Both the position numbers and the translations under genes were made by a program. Source: an uncultured Eubacteriales bacterium (GTDB lineage Bacteria > Bacillota > Clostridia > Oscillospirales > Oscillospiraceae). Taken from it: 64,000 nucleotides of DNA. How positions within the stretch are numbered: position 1 is the stretch's first letter; every line of letters begins with the position of its first letter. Positions 1 to 8,179 of this stretch are shown one piece after another. The stretch lies in assembly GCA_900546615.1 (NCBI GenBank), contig URDJ01000010.1, forward strand, positions 6,387 through 70,386, given 5' to 3'. The notes beneath the pieces are model-generated. The model had not been told where the DNA came from. It did no database searches and saw only the letters and a program-made list of their open reading frames with translations.

Positions 1-2
1 GC

Positions 3-191
3 GTTATCTGGTACCAGCTCGCCTTCGACGAGATATACGACATGGAGTACTCCTGCGTGGCCAAGTGGCTGGGCGAGATGAAGGTGCCGCTGCTGAAGCT
101 GGAGACGGCCTATTCCTACTCGCGTGAGGAGATGGGCCCGCTCACGAACCGCATCGAGAACTTCGTGCAGAACCTGAAGGAGGGAAAGTAA
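3..191 (+). CDS. 2-hydroxyacyl-CoA dehydratase subunit, C-terminal fragment
   Basis: This open frame runs in from the left edge and ends at a TAA just before the next gene; only about 62 C-terminal residues are present. It reads VIWYQLAFDEIYD, then MKVPLLKLETAYS, and ends with GPLTNRIENFVQNLKEGK. That matches the usual C-terminus of HgdA/HgdB-type subunits, where a 'low-molecular chaperone-like' E-T/D-Y-S stretch is followed by an R-I-E-F helix. One base separates its stop from the ATG of the following, related subunit, so the two are almost certainly cotranscribed as a pair. The family removes water from (R)-2-hydroxyacyl-CoA by a radical mechanism using a [4Fe-4S] cluster. The substrate cannot be told from this fragment. 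Confidence 0.8.
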   Translation, partial: VIWYQLAFDEIYDMEYSCVAKWLGEMKVPLLKLETAYSYSREEMGPLTNRIENFVQNLKEGK

Positions 192-192
192 A

Positions 193-1614
193 ATGGCCGG
201 AAAAGAGATAAATTCAAGGTTTTTGGAGCTCGCCGGCTTTGAAGGCGAGGAGCTTCAGGAGATACTCCCGCGCTGGCTGGAATCCGCCGACACGCTTGGG
301 CTGAGCGACGAGGACATGCGCTATGCCGTCGAAGAATACATCCCAATGAACTGGGACGTGAAATACAGGGGCGTGCGGCTGCTCATCGGCGCGTGGACGC
401 GCGAGCTGATGGAGGTCACGCGGACAAAGCAGTACAAGGCGGAGGGCAAGAAGATAATCTACGGCATCCTGCCGGCAGTCGTAACGCCGTATACGGCCTT
501 CAAGCGTGCGGGCGGGGACAATGTGCACGTATCCTTCCCGGACCTCATACTGGTCAAGACCCTCAACGGCTTTTTCCACAAGGCGGCGCCGATAATAACC
601 AAGGCGGAGGACCTGGGTTTCAACTACGGCTGCCGCCACTGCCCGCTGAACAAGACGCGCCTCGCCGCGTTCGCGACAGGGATGATAGCCTCGCCGGACG
701 TCATCTGGAGCTGGGGCTTCAACTGCGACGAGGGGCCGAAGACCGACGAGCTGATCCAGTGCCTGACCGGAGAGGACTGGCCCTATGTCATCAGCCGCAT
801 CCCGCACGACACGTATTTCGGCCAGGCGGACGACGAATATGAGCGCATAAAGTATCTGAGCAAGGTCATAAAGTCCGATATCGACAAGATGTGCGAGCTG
901 ACGGGTATCTATCCGACGGAGGAGGATTTCAAGCAGGCGCTTGCGGACGCGGGGCGGTATCTGTTCAAGCTGGGTATGCTGGGGAATCTGGTGTGCAATT
1001 CCGACCCGGTGCCCGTGGGGGGCAACGCGCTGGTGCTGTTCCAGGATGCCGTCGGTGTGCCGCTGAATCACGGGTACAAGTATCTCGAGGCCGCGATAGA
1101 CGTGCTCATCAAGGAGTGTCAGGCGGCGGTGAAGGCCGGTGAGGGCGTGCTGCCGAAGGGCGCGCCGAAGGTGGGCAGCTATTTCGTGCCCTTCTGCATC
1201 CCATGGATCGACCGCATCTTCCGCGAGAACGGTGTGGCGACGACCTTCAGCCAGACGCTCAGCCCGAGCAAGAGCCAGATGAAGCCCTCCGCCTATGCGG
1301 ACGACCCATACATGGGCATGGCGGAGCAGTGGCTCAAGATGCCTCTGGGTCAGAACATGGGCTACGAGGCCGAATCGATGATAGAAAAGGTCAACGCGAA
1401 CCACCCGGACGGCATGCTGATGGGCTTTTTCGACTTTGACCGCTGGCTGGGCGCGCACCAGAAGATGTGCGCCGAGATCGTTCAGAAGGCGACGGGCGTG
1501 CCGCACTACTACATCGAGGCGGACTTCTGGGACGACCGCGAGTACAGCGAGGAAGCGCTGCGCACAAGGATAGAGAGCATCTGCCAGATCATGCACACCC
1601 GCAAGGGCGACTGA
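193..1614 (+). CDS. 2-hydroxyacyl-CoA dehydratase family subunit
   Basis: The 473-residue protein belongs to the 2-hydroxyacyl-CoA dehydratase / benzoyl-CoA reductase D-component family. Candidate cluster ligands are C147 and C150 (GCRHCPLNK) with C178 in WGFNCDEGPK. The middle (PYVISRIPHDTYFGQ) and the C-terminal part (GMLMGFFDFDRWLGAHQKM, then HYYIEADFWDDREYSEEALRTRIESI) follow the family pattern. The expected role is one half of the heterodimer that carries the [4Fe-4S] cluster and dehydrates 2-hydroxyacyl-CoA in amino-acid fermentation. The activating ATPase (HgdC type) is not in this window. A strong hairpin terminator follows, so this is the last gene of its operon. Substrate is unknown. 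Confidence 0.82.
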   Translation: MAGKEINSRFLELAGFEGEELQEILPRWLESADTLGLSDEDMRYAVEEYIPMNWDVKYRGVRLLIGAWTRELMEVTRTKQYKAEGKKIIYGILPAVVTPYTAFKRAGGDNVHVSFPDLILVKTLNGFFHKAAPIITKAEDLGFNYGCRHCPLNKTRLAAFATGMIASPDVIWSWGFNCDEGPKTDELIQCLTGEDWPYVISRIPHDTYFGQADDEYERIKYLSKVIKSDIDKMCELTGIYPTEEDFKQALADAGRYLFKLGMLGNLVCNSDPVPVGGNALVLFQDAVGVPLNHGYKYLEAAIDVLIKECQAAVKAGEGVLPKGAPKVGSYFVPFCIPWIDRIFRENGVATTFSQTLSPSKSQMKPSAYADDPYMGMAEQWLKMPLGQNMGYEAESMIEKVNANHPDGMLMGFFDFDRWLGAHQKMCAEIVQKATGVPHYYIEADFWDDREYSEEALRTRIESICQIMHTRKGD

Positions 1615-1630
1615 GCGGAGAAACATTAAA

Positions 1631-1664
1631 ACAGCGGGGGACTTTTCAGTCCTCCGCTGTTTTT
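1631..1664. terminator. Bidirectional intrinsic terminator
   Basis: A 12-bp stem (1631-1642 with 1649-1660, one G-U pair) with a 6-nt loop is followed by TTTT on the plus strand and by TTTTAAT on the minus strand. It ends the dehydratase operon and can also end the convergent Xre gene. Confidence 0.85.
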
Positions 1665-1692
1665 GTGCAGCCGGGCCGACGCGCTGAGGCGC

Positions 1693-1887
1693 TCAGTTTT
1701 CCCAGAAAAGCTCGTCCAGCGTCCTGCCCAGCGCGCGGCAGATGGCGAGGCAGAGCTTTATGGTCGGGTTATAGTCGCCCTTCTCTATCGCGTTTATCGT
1801 CTGCCGCGAGACCCCTGCCGCGTCCGCCAGCTGCTGCTGTGACATGTCCAGCGCCGCCCGCGCCGCCTTCAAGCGCAGGTTCTTCAT
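1693..1887 (-). CDS. Small Xre-family transcriptional regulator
   Basis: This 64-residue protein is a bare helix-turn-helix: MKNLRLKAARAALDMSQQQLADAAGVSRQTINAIEKGDYNPT, followed by LCLAICRALGRTLDELFW. It fits the short YozG-like Xre regulators commonly found next to small membrane proteins in Firmicutes. Its ATG overlaps the stop of the preceding 42-codon gene by 4 nt (ATGA), so translation is probably coupled. An AAGTA-N5-TACTT inverted repeat at the upstream promoter is a plausible autoregulatory site. The regulated genes are unknown. Confidence 0.85.
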   Translation of the reverse strand: MKNLRLKAARAALDMSQQQLADAAGVSRQTINAIEKGDYNPTIKLCLAICRALGRTLDELFWEN

Positions 1888-2012
1888 TCCTCAGCGCCCC
1901 TGTCCCGCAGCCCATGGAGCCAGTACATCAGCAGCGTGAAAAAACCCCACATGAACGCCCGGCCCCGCGCCAGCACCTGCCGCTCGTCATATTCGTCCCT
2001 GTTGAACGCCAT
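1884..2012 (-). CDS. 42-residue membrane-protein remnant ahead of the Xre gene
   Basis: A small frame begins at ATG 2012 behind a purine-rich stretch (GAAGGAAGGG) and ends at TGA 1884. It encodes MAFNRDEYDERQVLARGRAF followed by MWGFFTLLMYWLHGLRDRGAEE. From memory, the N-terminus matches the start of larger multi-helix membrane proteins (D-E-R-Q-x-L-A-R-G-x-A-F-x-x-G-F-F) that usually precede such Xre genes; here it stops after about half a transmembrane helix. It sits directly behind a near-consensus promoter and overlaps the regulator by 4 nt. It may be a worn-down membrane protein kept as a leader for the regulator. The homology is recalled, not searched. Confidence 0.6.
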   Translation of the reverse strand: MAFNRDEYDERQVLARGRAFMWGFFTLLMYWLHGLRDRGAEE

Positions 2013-2039
2013 CCTGAACACTCCCTTCCTTCTGCCCGG

Positions 2040-2081
2040 AGTATAACATTCGCCCGACAAAATGTCAAGTATATTTTACTT
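2040..2081 (-). promoter_or_regulatory. Promoter and candidate operator of the Xre operon
   Basis: On the minus strand TTGACA (2063-2068) is separated by 17 nt from TATACT (2040-2045). A 15-bp inverted repeat, AAGTA-N5-TACTT (2067-2081), abuts the -35 box and could be the binding site of the regulator encoded downstream. Confidence 0.75.
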
Positions 2082-2091
2082 AATATCGCAT

Positions 2092-2119
2092 AAAAACGTC
2101 CCCGGTCTCCCGGGGGCGT
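2092..2119 (-). terminator. Terminator of the G1P dehydrogenase/LOG operon
   Basis: On the minus strand a 10-bp stem (2110-2119 with 2096-2105, one mismatch, GAGA loop) is followed by a run of T's. It lies 4 nt beyond the stop of the LOG-family gene. Confidence 0.75.
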
Positions 2120-2122
2120 ATC

Positions 2123-2719
2123 TCATTTTACGTTATACTTGCCCAGTATCTTTTCCTTCCAGACGTCCTCCGGCTCGGCCTCGTAGCTCTCGACGTAGTC
2201 GAGCAGGGCGCTGGGCTCGTCGAAGATGGCGTAGAGCGCGTGGCCGTCCTCGGGGAAGAAGCGCTCGTCCACGGCCTTCGTGAGCATGGCCTCCATGGCG
2301 TCGTAGTAGCCCAGCGTGTTCAGCACGGCCATGGCCTTGGCGTGGCGGCCCAGCTGCTTGAGCGTCAGGGCCTCGAAGAATTCCTCGAAGGTGCCGATAC
2401 CGCCCGGCAGGGTGATAAAGGCCTCGGACATATCCTCCATGGTCTTCTTGCGCTCGGACATGGTCTCGGTGAAGATCATCTGAGTGCAGCCCTCGTAGAG
2501 TATGCCCGGCTCATCGAAGAACCGTGGGGCGACGCCGATGATGCCCTTGGCGCCGGCGCTCGCCATACCCCTTGCCGCCGCGCCCATGAGGCCGCTCGTG
2601 CCGCCGCCGAACACCAGCTCGTGCCCTCGCCGGGCCATCTCAGCGCCCAGCTCGAAGGCGGCGTCGTAGTATTCCTGTCTCAGCTCGCGGCTCGAGGCCC
2701 CGAACACGCATATTCTCAT
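2123..2719 (-). CDS. LOG-family protein (nucleoside 5'-monophosphate phosphoribohydrolase-like)
   Basis: The 198-residue protein has the Rossmann-like LOG fold: MRICVFGASS at the start, FGGGTSGLMGA near residue 40, and the family signature PGGIGTFEEFFEALTLKQLG, which holds the PGGxGTxxE phosphate/ribose site. Family members cleave nucleoside monophosphates (in plants cytokinin ribotides) to base and ribose-5-phosphate; bacterial substrates are often undefined. The ATG at 2719 is preceded by GAGGAG at a 10-nt distance. An in-frame TTG 18 nt upstream lies inside the previous gene and is less likely. It is the second gene of an operon with the glycerol-1-phosphate dehydrogenase-like gene. Confidence 0.85.
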   Translation of the reverse strand: MRICVFGASSRELRQEYYDAAFELGAEMARRGHELVFGGGTSGLMGAAARGMASAGAKGIIGVAPRFFDEPGILYEGCTQMIFTETMSERKKTMEDMSEAFITLPGGIGTFEEFFEALTLKQLGRHAKAMAVLNTLGYYDAMEAMLTKAVDERFFPEDGHALYAIFDEPSALLDYVESYEAEPEDVWKEKILGKYNVK

Positions 2720-2726
2720 CTTCCGT

Positions 2727-3965
2727 TCACTCCTCAAAATCCAGCACGCGCCGCATCCTCGCCAGCGTCAGCCGGTTGCGTATCGCGGCCGAGATATCCA
2801 GCACCTCGTCGGAGAGCGACTCGTCTATGCCTATGTCCGAGAGCCGGTATTTCCCGTCGAGGCCCTGGAACACCGCCGCGAACTCCTCCGCCGTCGGGAT
2901 GTTCGAGACGATATCGCGTATCTCGTCCCAGTGGTCGACGATGTTCTGCGGCTCGAAGGCCGCGAGCACGTCGTTTTTGTTCTCCTCTATGATGCCCTCG
3001 GCGAGCGGGCCGAACTTCTCGCGTATCCAGCTCTCCGGCAGCGGCTCGAAGGGCTTCGCCTTCGGCGTCTTTTTCATCATCCGGTGATACTCGCCCGCGC
3101 AAATGACCGAGCCGACGCCGACGCACTCGCCGTGGATGCCGTGCGCGCCCTCGAACCTCGGCGGCTTCATCTCGACGAGGTGGGCAACGAGGTGCTCCGC
3201 GCCCGAGGCCGCCCGCGAGTTGCCCAGCATCTGCATCGACAGCCCCGATATCATCTGGGCCATGGTCATGGCCTCGAAATCCGGCTCGTCGCCGTCGAGC
3301 AGCGCGTCCGCGCAGGAGACCATCATGTCCAGCGCCTGCTGTGCCATGCCCGCGACGCGCTCGCAGTAGTATTCGCCCGACGCTATGTGCGCTATCTTCC
3401 AGTCCGCGAGCGAGATGTGCTTCGACAGTATGTCCGCGACGCCGCTGACAGTGAGGAACATGGGCGAGCCGGCGATTATATTCAGGTCCGCTGCGACCAG
3501 CGCCGGGGCCGACATGGGTATCGAGCGCTTGTGACCGTCTATCACCACCGAGCACACGTTTGCCGTGAACCCGTCGGAACTCGCGAGCGTCGGTATCGCC
3601 ACGAATGGGATGCCCATGTGGAAGGCGTTATAGCGCGCAAAGTCCATGAGCGTGCCGCTGCCGACGGTGACGATGACGTCCGGGTCTTCCAGCTGGGGTA
3701 TGATGCCCTCGATGAGGCTTTTTTCAGAGTGCAGTCCCTTCGCCTCGAGCACTATCTCCTTGTCGGCCCGGACGTGGACCATGCCGGGCAGGTTGTATGT
3801 ATTGGTATCGTAGAGCACGGTGCGGCGGCCTGTCAGCCCGCACTGCTCCATGCAGCTGTCGAAATGCCGCAGGGCGTCGTACTCGACGACTACCATTCTG
3901 GTCTCCAGCGGGTGTTCCCGTCCGCAGGGGCAGGGCCCGGAATACTGCGCGCAGTCAATTATCAA
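2727..3965 (-). CDS. sn-glycerol-1-phosphate dehydrogenase-like protein (AraM/EgsA family)
   Basis: The 412-residue protein belongs to the iron-containing alcohol dehydrogenase fold, AraM/EgsA branch. Visible features are the nucleotide-binding GSGTLMD (about residues 102-108), AIPTLASSDGF near 124-133, and probable metal ligands D178 (GVADILSKHISLADW), H258 (GAEH) and H278 (GIHGECVG). Family members reduce dihydroxyacetone phosphate to sn-glycerol 1-phosphate with NAD(P)H. Residues 1-20 contain a CPCG motif. The start is chosen as TTG at 3965 because AAAGGAGG lies 7 nt before it; an upstream in-frame ATG would place this Shine-Dalgarno inside the gene. It is followed 7 nt later by the LOG gene. 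Confidence 0.8.
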   Translation of the reverse strand: MIIDCAQYSGPCPCGREHPLETRMVVVEYDALRHFDSCMEQCGLTGRRTVLYDTNTYNLPGMVHVRADKEIVLEAKGLHSEKSLIEGIIPQLEDPDVIVTVGSGTLMDFARYNAFHMGIPFVAIPTLASSDGFTANVCSVVIDGHKRSIPMSAPALVAADLNIIAGSPMFLTVSGVADILSKHISLADWKIAHIASGEYYCERVAGMAQQALDMMVSCADALLDGDEPDFEAMTMAQMISGLSMQMLGNSRAASGAEHLVAHLVEMKPPRFEGAHGIHGECVGVGSVICAGEYHRMMKKTPKAKPFEPLPESWIREKFGPLAEGIIEENKNDVLAAFEPQNIVDHWDEIRDIVSNIPTAEEFAAVFQGLDGKYRLSDIGIDESLSDEVLDISAAIRNRLTLARMRRVLDFEE

Positions 3966-4035
3966 GCAATGACCTCCTTTATATCTCATTTACATCAGTA
4001 CAACGACTTTACCACACATCCGCCCCGAAAGCAAC

Positions 4036-4067
4036 AGGCCGTCCCGGTATCCAGCCCGGAACGGCCT
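4036..4067 (-). terminator. Terminator of the transketolase operon
   Basis: A 12-bp stem (4056-4067 with 4036-4047, one G-U pair) lies 17 nt beyond the stop of the transketolase C-terminal gene. The following T run is short and interrupted. Confidence 0.6.
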
Positions 4068-4083
4068 ATTGTGAATTATTTAT

Positions 4084-5031
4084 TTATTTCTTCAGCTTCA
4101 GGGCCTGCCTGACCTTTGCCGCTATGCCTTCGGCAGTCAGGCCGTAGGCTTCCAGCACCTTCTCGGCCTTGCCGGAGCGCCCGAACTCATCGTACACCCC
4201 GTGCCTCACTACGGGCACCGGATTCGTCTCCGCGATGTACGCCGCTATCGCGCTGCCGAGGCCGCCCATGACACTGTGCTCCTCAGTGGTGACGATGCAG
4301 CCGGTCTCCTTCGCGGCGGCGTCGAGCGCCTCTTTGTCTATGGGCTTGACGGTGTGGAAGTCCAGCACCCTCGCCGAGACGCCCTCGGCCTCGAGCGCCT
4401 CCGCTGCGGCCAGCGCACGCTGCACCATGAGGCCGGTAGCGCATATGGTCACGTCGCCGCCCTCGCGCAGCTTCGCCGCACGGCCTATCTCGAACTTATA
4501 GCCCTCGACCGAGTCCGTCACGTTCTCGACCGCCATCCTCCCCAGCCGCATATACGCCGGGCCGACGTACTCGATGAGCGCCAGCACCGCCTGACGCATC
4601 TCGTTGCCGTCGCAGGGATTGAGCACCAGCATGCCGGGGATGGCGCTCATGAGCGCCAGATCCTCGAGGCACTGGTGGGTCGCGCCGTCCTCGCCCACCG
4701 ACAGGCCGCCGTGCGAGCCTATGCACTTCACGTTCAGGCCCGGGTATGCCACGGAATTGCGCACCTGCTCGTAGGCCCTGCCCGCCGTGAACATGGCGAA
4801 GGAGTTGGCAAAGGGCTTCTTCCCGCAGGTCGCAAGGCCCGCCGCCACGCCTATCATGTTCGCCTCGGCGATGCCCATATCGAGGAAACGCTCCGGATAC
4901 GCCTTCGCGAAGCCCTTCGTCATCGTCGCGCTCGAGAGGTCGGCGTCGAGGACGATAAGCTCCGGGTATTTCTCCGCCAGCTCTACCAGCATCTCGCCGT
5001 AGACCGCGCGTGTAGCCTTTTTCTCCGCCAT
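4084..5031 (-). CDS. Transketolase, C-terminal subunit
   Basis: This 315-residue protein holds the pyrimidine-binding and C-terminal domains of a split transketolase. It contains DADLSSATMTKGFA, then FLDMGIAEANMIGVAAGLA with the catalytic Glu that activates thiamine diphosphate, and GSHGGLSVGEDGATHQCLEDLALM; it ends with the C-terminal domain VVTTEEHSVMGGLGSAIA. Together with the upstream N-terminal subunit it forms the enzyme that moves two-carbon units between pentose-phosphate sugars. One base separates the two genes (GAATGAGATG), so expression is coupled. Split transketolases are common in anaerobic Firmicutes. Confidence 0.95.
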   Translation of the reverse strand: MAEKKATRAVYGEMLVELAEKYPELIVLDADLSSATMTKGFAKAYPERFLDMGIAEANMIGVAAGLATCGKKPFANSFAMFTAGRAYEQVRNSVAYPGLNVKCIGSHGGLSVGEDGATHQCLEDLALMSAIPGMLVLNPCDGNEMRQAVLALIEYVGPAYMRLGRMAVENVTDSVEGYKFEIGRAAKLREGGDVTICATGLMVQRALAAAEALEAEGVSARVLDFHTVKPIDKEALDAAAKETGCIVTTEEHSVMGGLGSAIAAYIAETNPVPVVRHGVYDEFGRSGKAEKVLEAYGLTAEGIAAKVRQALKLKK

Positions 5032-5032
5032 C

Positions 5033-5869
5033 TCATTCCACCTCCAGTTTCGCGACGGCCGCGTTCAGCTCCGCCATCGCCTGCTCGTACTGCTCCGCGT
5101 TCGGCGCCTTGCCGTGCCAGCCCGCGTCGTTCTCCATGAAGGATACGCCCTTGCCCTTCACCGTCTTTGCCAGTATGACGCTCGGGCGGCCCTCGGTCGC
5201 CTTCGCCTGCGCGAGGGCAGCGCGCAGCGACTCAAAATCGTGACCGTCCGCCTTTATGGCGTTCCAGCCGAAGGCCTCGAACTTCGCATCCAGCGGCTCC
5301 GTCGGCATGACGTCCGCCGTCCTGCCGTCTATCTGCAGCCCGTTCACGTCCACGATGCCGCAGAGCTTGTCCAGCTTATACTTTGCCGCGGCCATGGCAG
5401 CCTCCCAGATCTGGCCTTCCTCGACCTCACCGTCGCCCATGAGCGCGTAGACCCTGTAGTCCGCGCCGTCGAGCGCCCCGGCGATCGCCATGCCCACCGC
5501 TGCCGACAGGCCCTGGCCCAGCGAGCCGGTCGACATGTCCACGCCCGGCACGTTCACCATGTCCGGGTGGCCCGACATGTGCCCATCGATGCTGCGGAAC
5601 AGCTCCAGCTGCTTTTCAGGGAAAAATCCCCTCAGCGCAAGTATCGAGTACAGCGCCGGGGTGCAGTGGCCCTTGCTCATCACGAACCTGTCGCGTCCCG
5701 GGGCCTTCGGCTCCGCGGGGTCTACCCTCAGCTGCTCGAAATACAGCTCCGTCAATATGTCCATGGCCGAGAGCGAACCGCCTATGTGCCCGCTGGCCGC
5801 GCGGAACACCATCTCCATGCCCAGACGCCGCCCCTTTGCGGCGATGAGCTCAAGCTCACCTGTCGTCAT
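5033..5869 (-). CDS. Transketolase, N-terminal subunit
   Basis: This 278-residue thiamine-diphosphate-binding subunit shows the ordered transketolase motifs: FRAASGHIGGSLSAMDILTELYF, SKGHCTPALYS, MSTGSLGQGLSAAVGMA, and the ThDP/metal motif GDGEVEEGQIWEA followed by VDVNGLQIDG. The ATG at 5869 is chosen because GGAGG lies 7 nt upstream; two more upstream in-frame ATGs would sit on or before that Shine-Dalgarno. It is the first gene of a two-gene operon driven by a near-consensus promoter at 5909-5937 and is transcribed divergently from the DegV gene. Confidence 0.95.
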   Translation of the reverse strand: MTTGELELIAAKGRRLGMEMVFRAASGHIGGSLSAMDILTELYFEQLRVDPAEPKAPGRDRFVMSKGHCTPALYSILALRGFFPEKQLELFRSIDGHMSGHPDMVNVPGVDMSTGSLGQGLSAAVGMAIAGALDGADYRVYALMGDGEVEEGQIWEAAMAAAKYKLDKLCGIVDVNGLQIDGRTADVMPTEPLDAKFEAFGWNAIKADGHDFESLRAALAQAKATEGRPSVILAKTVKGKGVSFMENDAGWHGKAPNAEQYEQAMAELNAAVAKLEVE

Positions 5870-5908
5870 ATCCATGCCTCCTGACATCAATTTTGCCGGT
5901 CTTGAGCC

Positions 5909-5937
5909 ATTATACCACTCCGTTTCCCTCATTTCAA
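5909..5937 (-). promoter_or_regulatory. Promoter of the transketolase operon
   Basis: The minus strand carries TTGAAA (5932-5937), a 17-nt spacer and a perfect TATAAT (5909-5914), 40 nt upstream of the transketolase start. Confidence 0.8.
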
Positions 5938-5978
5938 GGCGATAGCCGGCGAAGGAGAAAGTCTCGCCTAACTCGGAC

Positions 5979-6007
5979 TTGTAAAATTTTCAGCTATGGG
6001 CTATAAT
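5979..6007 (+). promoter_or_regulatory. Promoter of the DegV gene
   Basis: TTGTAA (5979-5984), a 17-nt spacer and TATAAT (6002-6007) precede the DegV start by 36 nt. It is divergent from the transketolase promoter. Confidence 0.8.
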
Positions 6008-6043
6008 CGACCGGCAGGTAATACTTAGAAAGGTGAAATAACT

Positions 6044-6922
6044 ATGGCCGACTATATCAAATACCAGATAACCGCAGATTCCGGCTGCGACCTCTCGCTG
6101 GAAAAGTGCGAGGAGCGCGGCGTGCTGCCGTACAAGATGCCCTTTACGATGGATGGCGTGCCGATGACGGACGGCATGACGGAGGAGAGCTTCCGGCAGT
6201 TTTACGACCTCATGCGCGCGGGCGGGATAGCAAGGACGAGCCAGATAAACCCGGATGAATTCACGCAGTTCTGGCGCCCGCTGGCTGAGGCGGGGGTTCC
6301 GGTGCTGCACGTCTCGCTGGCGGCGGCGATCTCCGGCTCCTGCAACAACGCGCGCATCGCGGCGCAGTCGCTCATGGAGGAACACCCCGGCTGGATATGC
6401 CGCGTGGTGGACTCCGCCAACGCCTCGGCGGGCTTTGGGCTGGTGGTCCTCAGGGCCGCCGACAACCGGGATAAGGGCATGGCGCTCGAGGAAAATGCAA
6501 GGGAGCTGGAGAGCATCGTCCACAACGTGAACTCCATCTTCACTACGAATGACCTCACCTATCTCTACCGGGGCGGGCGCGTGAGCAAGACGGCCGCTGC
6601 CTTCGGTACGGCGCTGAACATCGTGCCCATCATGCACCTCGACTACGAGGGGCATCTCGAGGTCTGGCAGAAGGTCCGGGGCGACAAGCAGTGCTTCAAA
6701 AAGGTGCTCAGGGATATCCAGGAGCTGGTCGTGGACGCCGCGGGCCAGACGCTCATCGTCTCCGAGGCCGACGCGCCGGAGAAGGCTCGCGAGTATGGGC
6801 ACGCGCTGGTCGAGACCTGCGACTTCCGCGACGTGTTCTATACCCACATCGGACCCATCATCGGCGCGCACACCGGGCCGGGCCTCATATCGGTGTTTTT
6901 TGTAGGAAAAGAGAGGACCTGA
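6044..6922 (+). CDS. DegV family fatty-acid-binding protein
   Basis: The 292-residue protein has the DegV layout: N-terminal ITADSGCDLS (lipid headgroup loop), the T-S-Q motif in IARTSQINPDEF, LHVSLAAAISGSCNNARIAA, and the C-terminal HIGPIIGAHTGPGLISVFFVG. DegV/FakB-type proteins bind a fatty acid and hand it to the kinase FakA for acyl-phosphate formation; whether this paralogue does so is inferred. AAAGGTG lies 8-9 nt before the ATG. It has its own promoter and stands 40 nt before the CapA-like gene. Confidence 0.93.
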   Translation: MADYIKYQITADSGCDLSLEKCEERGVLPYKMPFTMDGVPMTDGMTEESFRQFYDLMRAGGIARTSQINPDEFTQFWRPLAEAGVPVLHVSLAAAISGSCNNARIAAQSLMEEHPGWICRVVDSANASAGFGLVVLRAADNRDKGMALEENARELESIVHNVNSIFTTNDLTYLYRGGRVSKTAAAFGTALNIVPIMHLDYEGHLEVWQKVRGDKQCFKKVLRDIQELVVDAAGQTLIVSEADAPEKAREYGHALVETCDFRDVFYTHIGPIIGAHTGPGLISVFFVGKERT

Positions 6923-6962
6923 GCGGGAACATTTCCGCGCCGTTTGATGTCTCACATAAGCT

Positions 6963-8162
6963 ATGAACGCTGCAAAGAGATTTACGCTGATTTTGATACT
7001 TATAGCAGCCGTGGCTGCGCTGGGTCTTCTGCTGTTCGTCCGACTGGCGGGCGAACCGGAGCCGCCGGTCACGGCTGCGCCTGCTGCCTCGGAGGCCCCC
7101 TCTCCGACACCGTCGCCGACGCCCACGCCTGAGCCGGAGCCTGCACCCTCGCCCACGCCTGAGCCGGAGCCGGAGTATTTCACCGTCTCCATGGTCGGCG
7201 ACTGCACCCTCAGCTCGTCTCAGCTCTACCCGCACTTCGAGTACATAGTCGACGGGGACATGAGCTGGCCCTTCTCGGGCACGGTGCAGTATTTCGAGGA
7301 CGACTACCTCACGATAGCCAACCTGGAGTGCAGCCTCTCGGAGGAGAAGCTCACGGGCTATACGACCTTCTGGTTCTGCGGCGCGGCGGAGAACGCGCAG
7401 ATACTTGTGGACGGCTCCGTGGAGTTCGTGACCCTGGGGAACAACCACACCATGGACTTCGGCCAGACCGGGCTGGAGAATACGAAGGCGACGCTCGACA
7501 GCTGCGGCATAGCCTATGGCGAACCGGACGGCAGCTATGTCTACCAGCGGGACGACGGCATAACGATTGGCCTGTACGCTGCCAAGTGGCTGGCCACGCA
7601 GTCGGAGATCGTCAGCGGCGTCTCGGCGCTGGCGCAGAGGGACGACATTGACATCGTCATCTGCCTGATGCACTGGGGCAATGAGGGCAGCTACCGCCTG
7701 ACGGAGAACCAGACTCAGCTCGGGCAGGCGGCGATCGACGCCGGTGCGGACATTGTATACGGCTCGCACCCGCATGTCCTGCAGCAGATAGACGAGTATA
7801 ACGGCGGCTGCATAGTGAACAGCCTGGGCAACTGGGTCTTCGGCGGCAACACCGCGCCGAGGGACAGGGACACGGCCATAGTGCAGTTCACGATAAAGCG
7901 CGACGTCGACGGCACGGTGACGGTCGAGGGCTGGGAGGCCATCCCCTGCCGGCTGTCGAGCACCGTTGCCTATAACGACTACCGACCCGAGCCCTACGAG
8001 GAGGGCACTGAGGAATACGAACGGGCCATGTCCAAGCTGCTGGGCACCTTCACCGGCCCCGACCTGGTGGTGGACTACTCGCAATACCACCAAAACGAAG
8101 AAGATACCCCCGCGTCCGACTCGCCCGACGCCGAGATCACCCAGCTGCCCGAGCAGCCGTAA
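6963..8162 (+). CDS. CapA-family cell-surface protein with Pro-rich stalk
   Basis: The 399-residue protein has an N-terminal membrane anchor or signal (residues 7-27), a Pro/Thr/Ser/Glu stalk (about 33-71) and a CapA/PgsA-type metallophosphoesterase-like domain. Domain motifs are MVGD (77-80), NLECSLS, TLGNNHTMDFGQTGL, LMHWGNEGS and DIVYGSHPHVLQ, ending with LGNWVFGGN. The family was named for poly-gamma-glutamate synthesis, but isolated copies like this one, with no capB/capC nearby, probably act on cell-wall or surface polymers. No clear Shine-Dalgarno precedes the ATG. A bidirectional hairpin follows the stop. Confidence 0.88.
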   Translation: MNAAKRFTLILILIAAVAALGLLLFVRLAGEPEPPVTAAPAASEAPSPTPSPTPTPEPEPAPSPTPEPEPEYFTVSMVGDCTLSSSQLYPHFEYIVDGDMSWPFSGTVQYFEDDYLTIANLECSLSEEKLTGYTTFWFCGAAENAQILVDGSVEFVTLGNNHTMDFGQTGLENTKATLDSCGIAYGEPDGSYVYQRDDGITIGLYAAKWLATQSEIVSGVSALAQRDDIDIVICLMHWGNEGSYRLTENQTQLGQAAIDAGADIVYGSHPHVLQQIDEYNGGCIVNSLGNWVFGGNTAPRDRDTAIVQFTIKRDVDGTVTVEGWEAIPCRLSSTVAYNDYRPEPYEEGTEEYERAMSKLLGTFTGPDLVVDYSQYHQNEEDTPASDSPDAEITQLPEQP

Positions 8163-8179
8163 AAACAGGGCATACAAAA

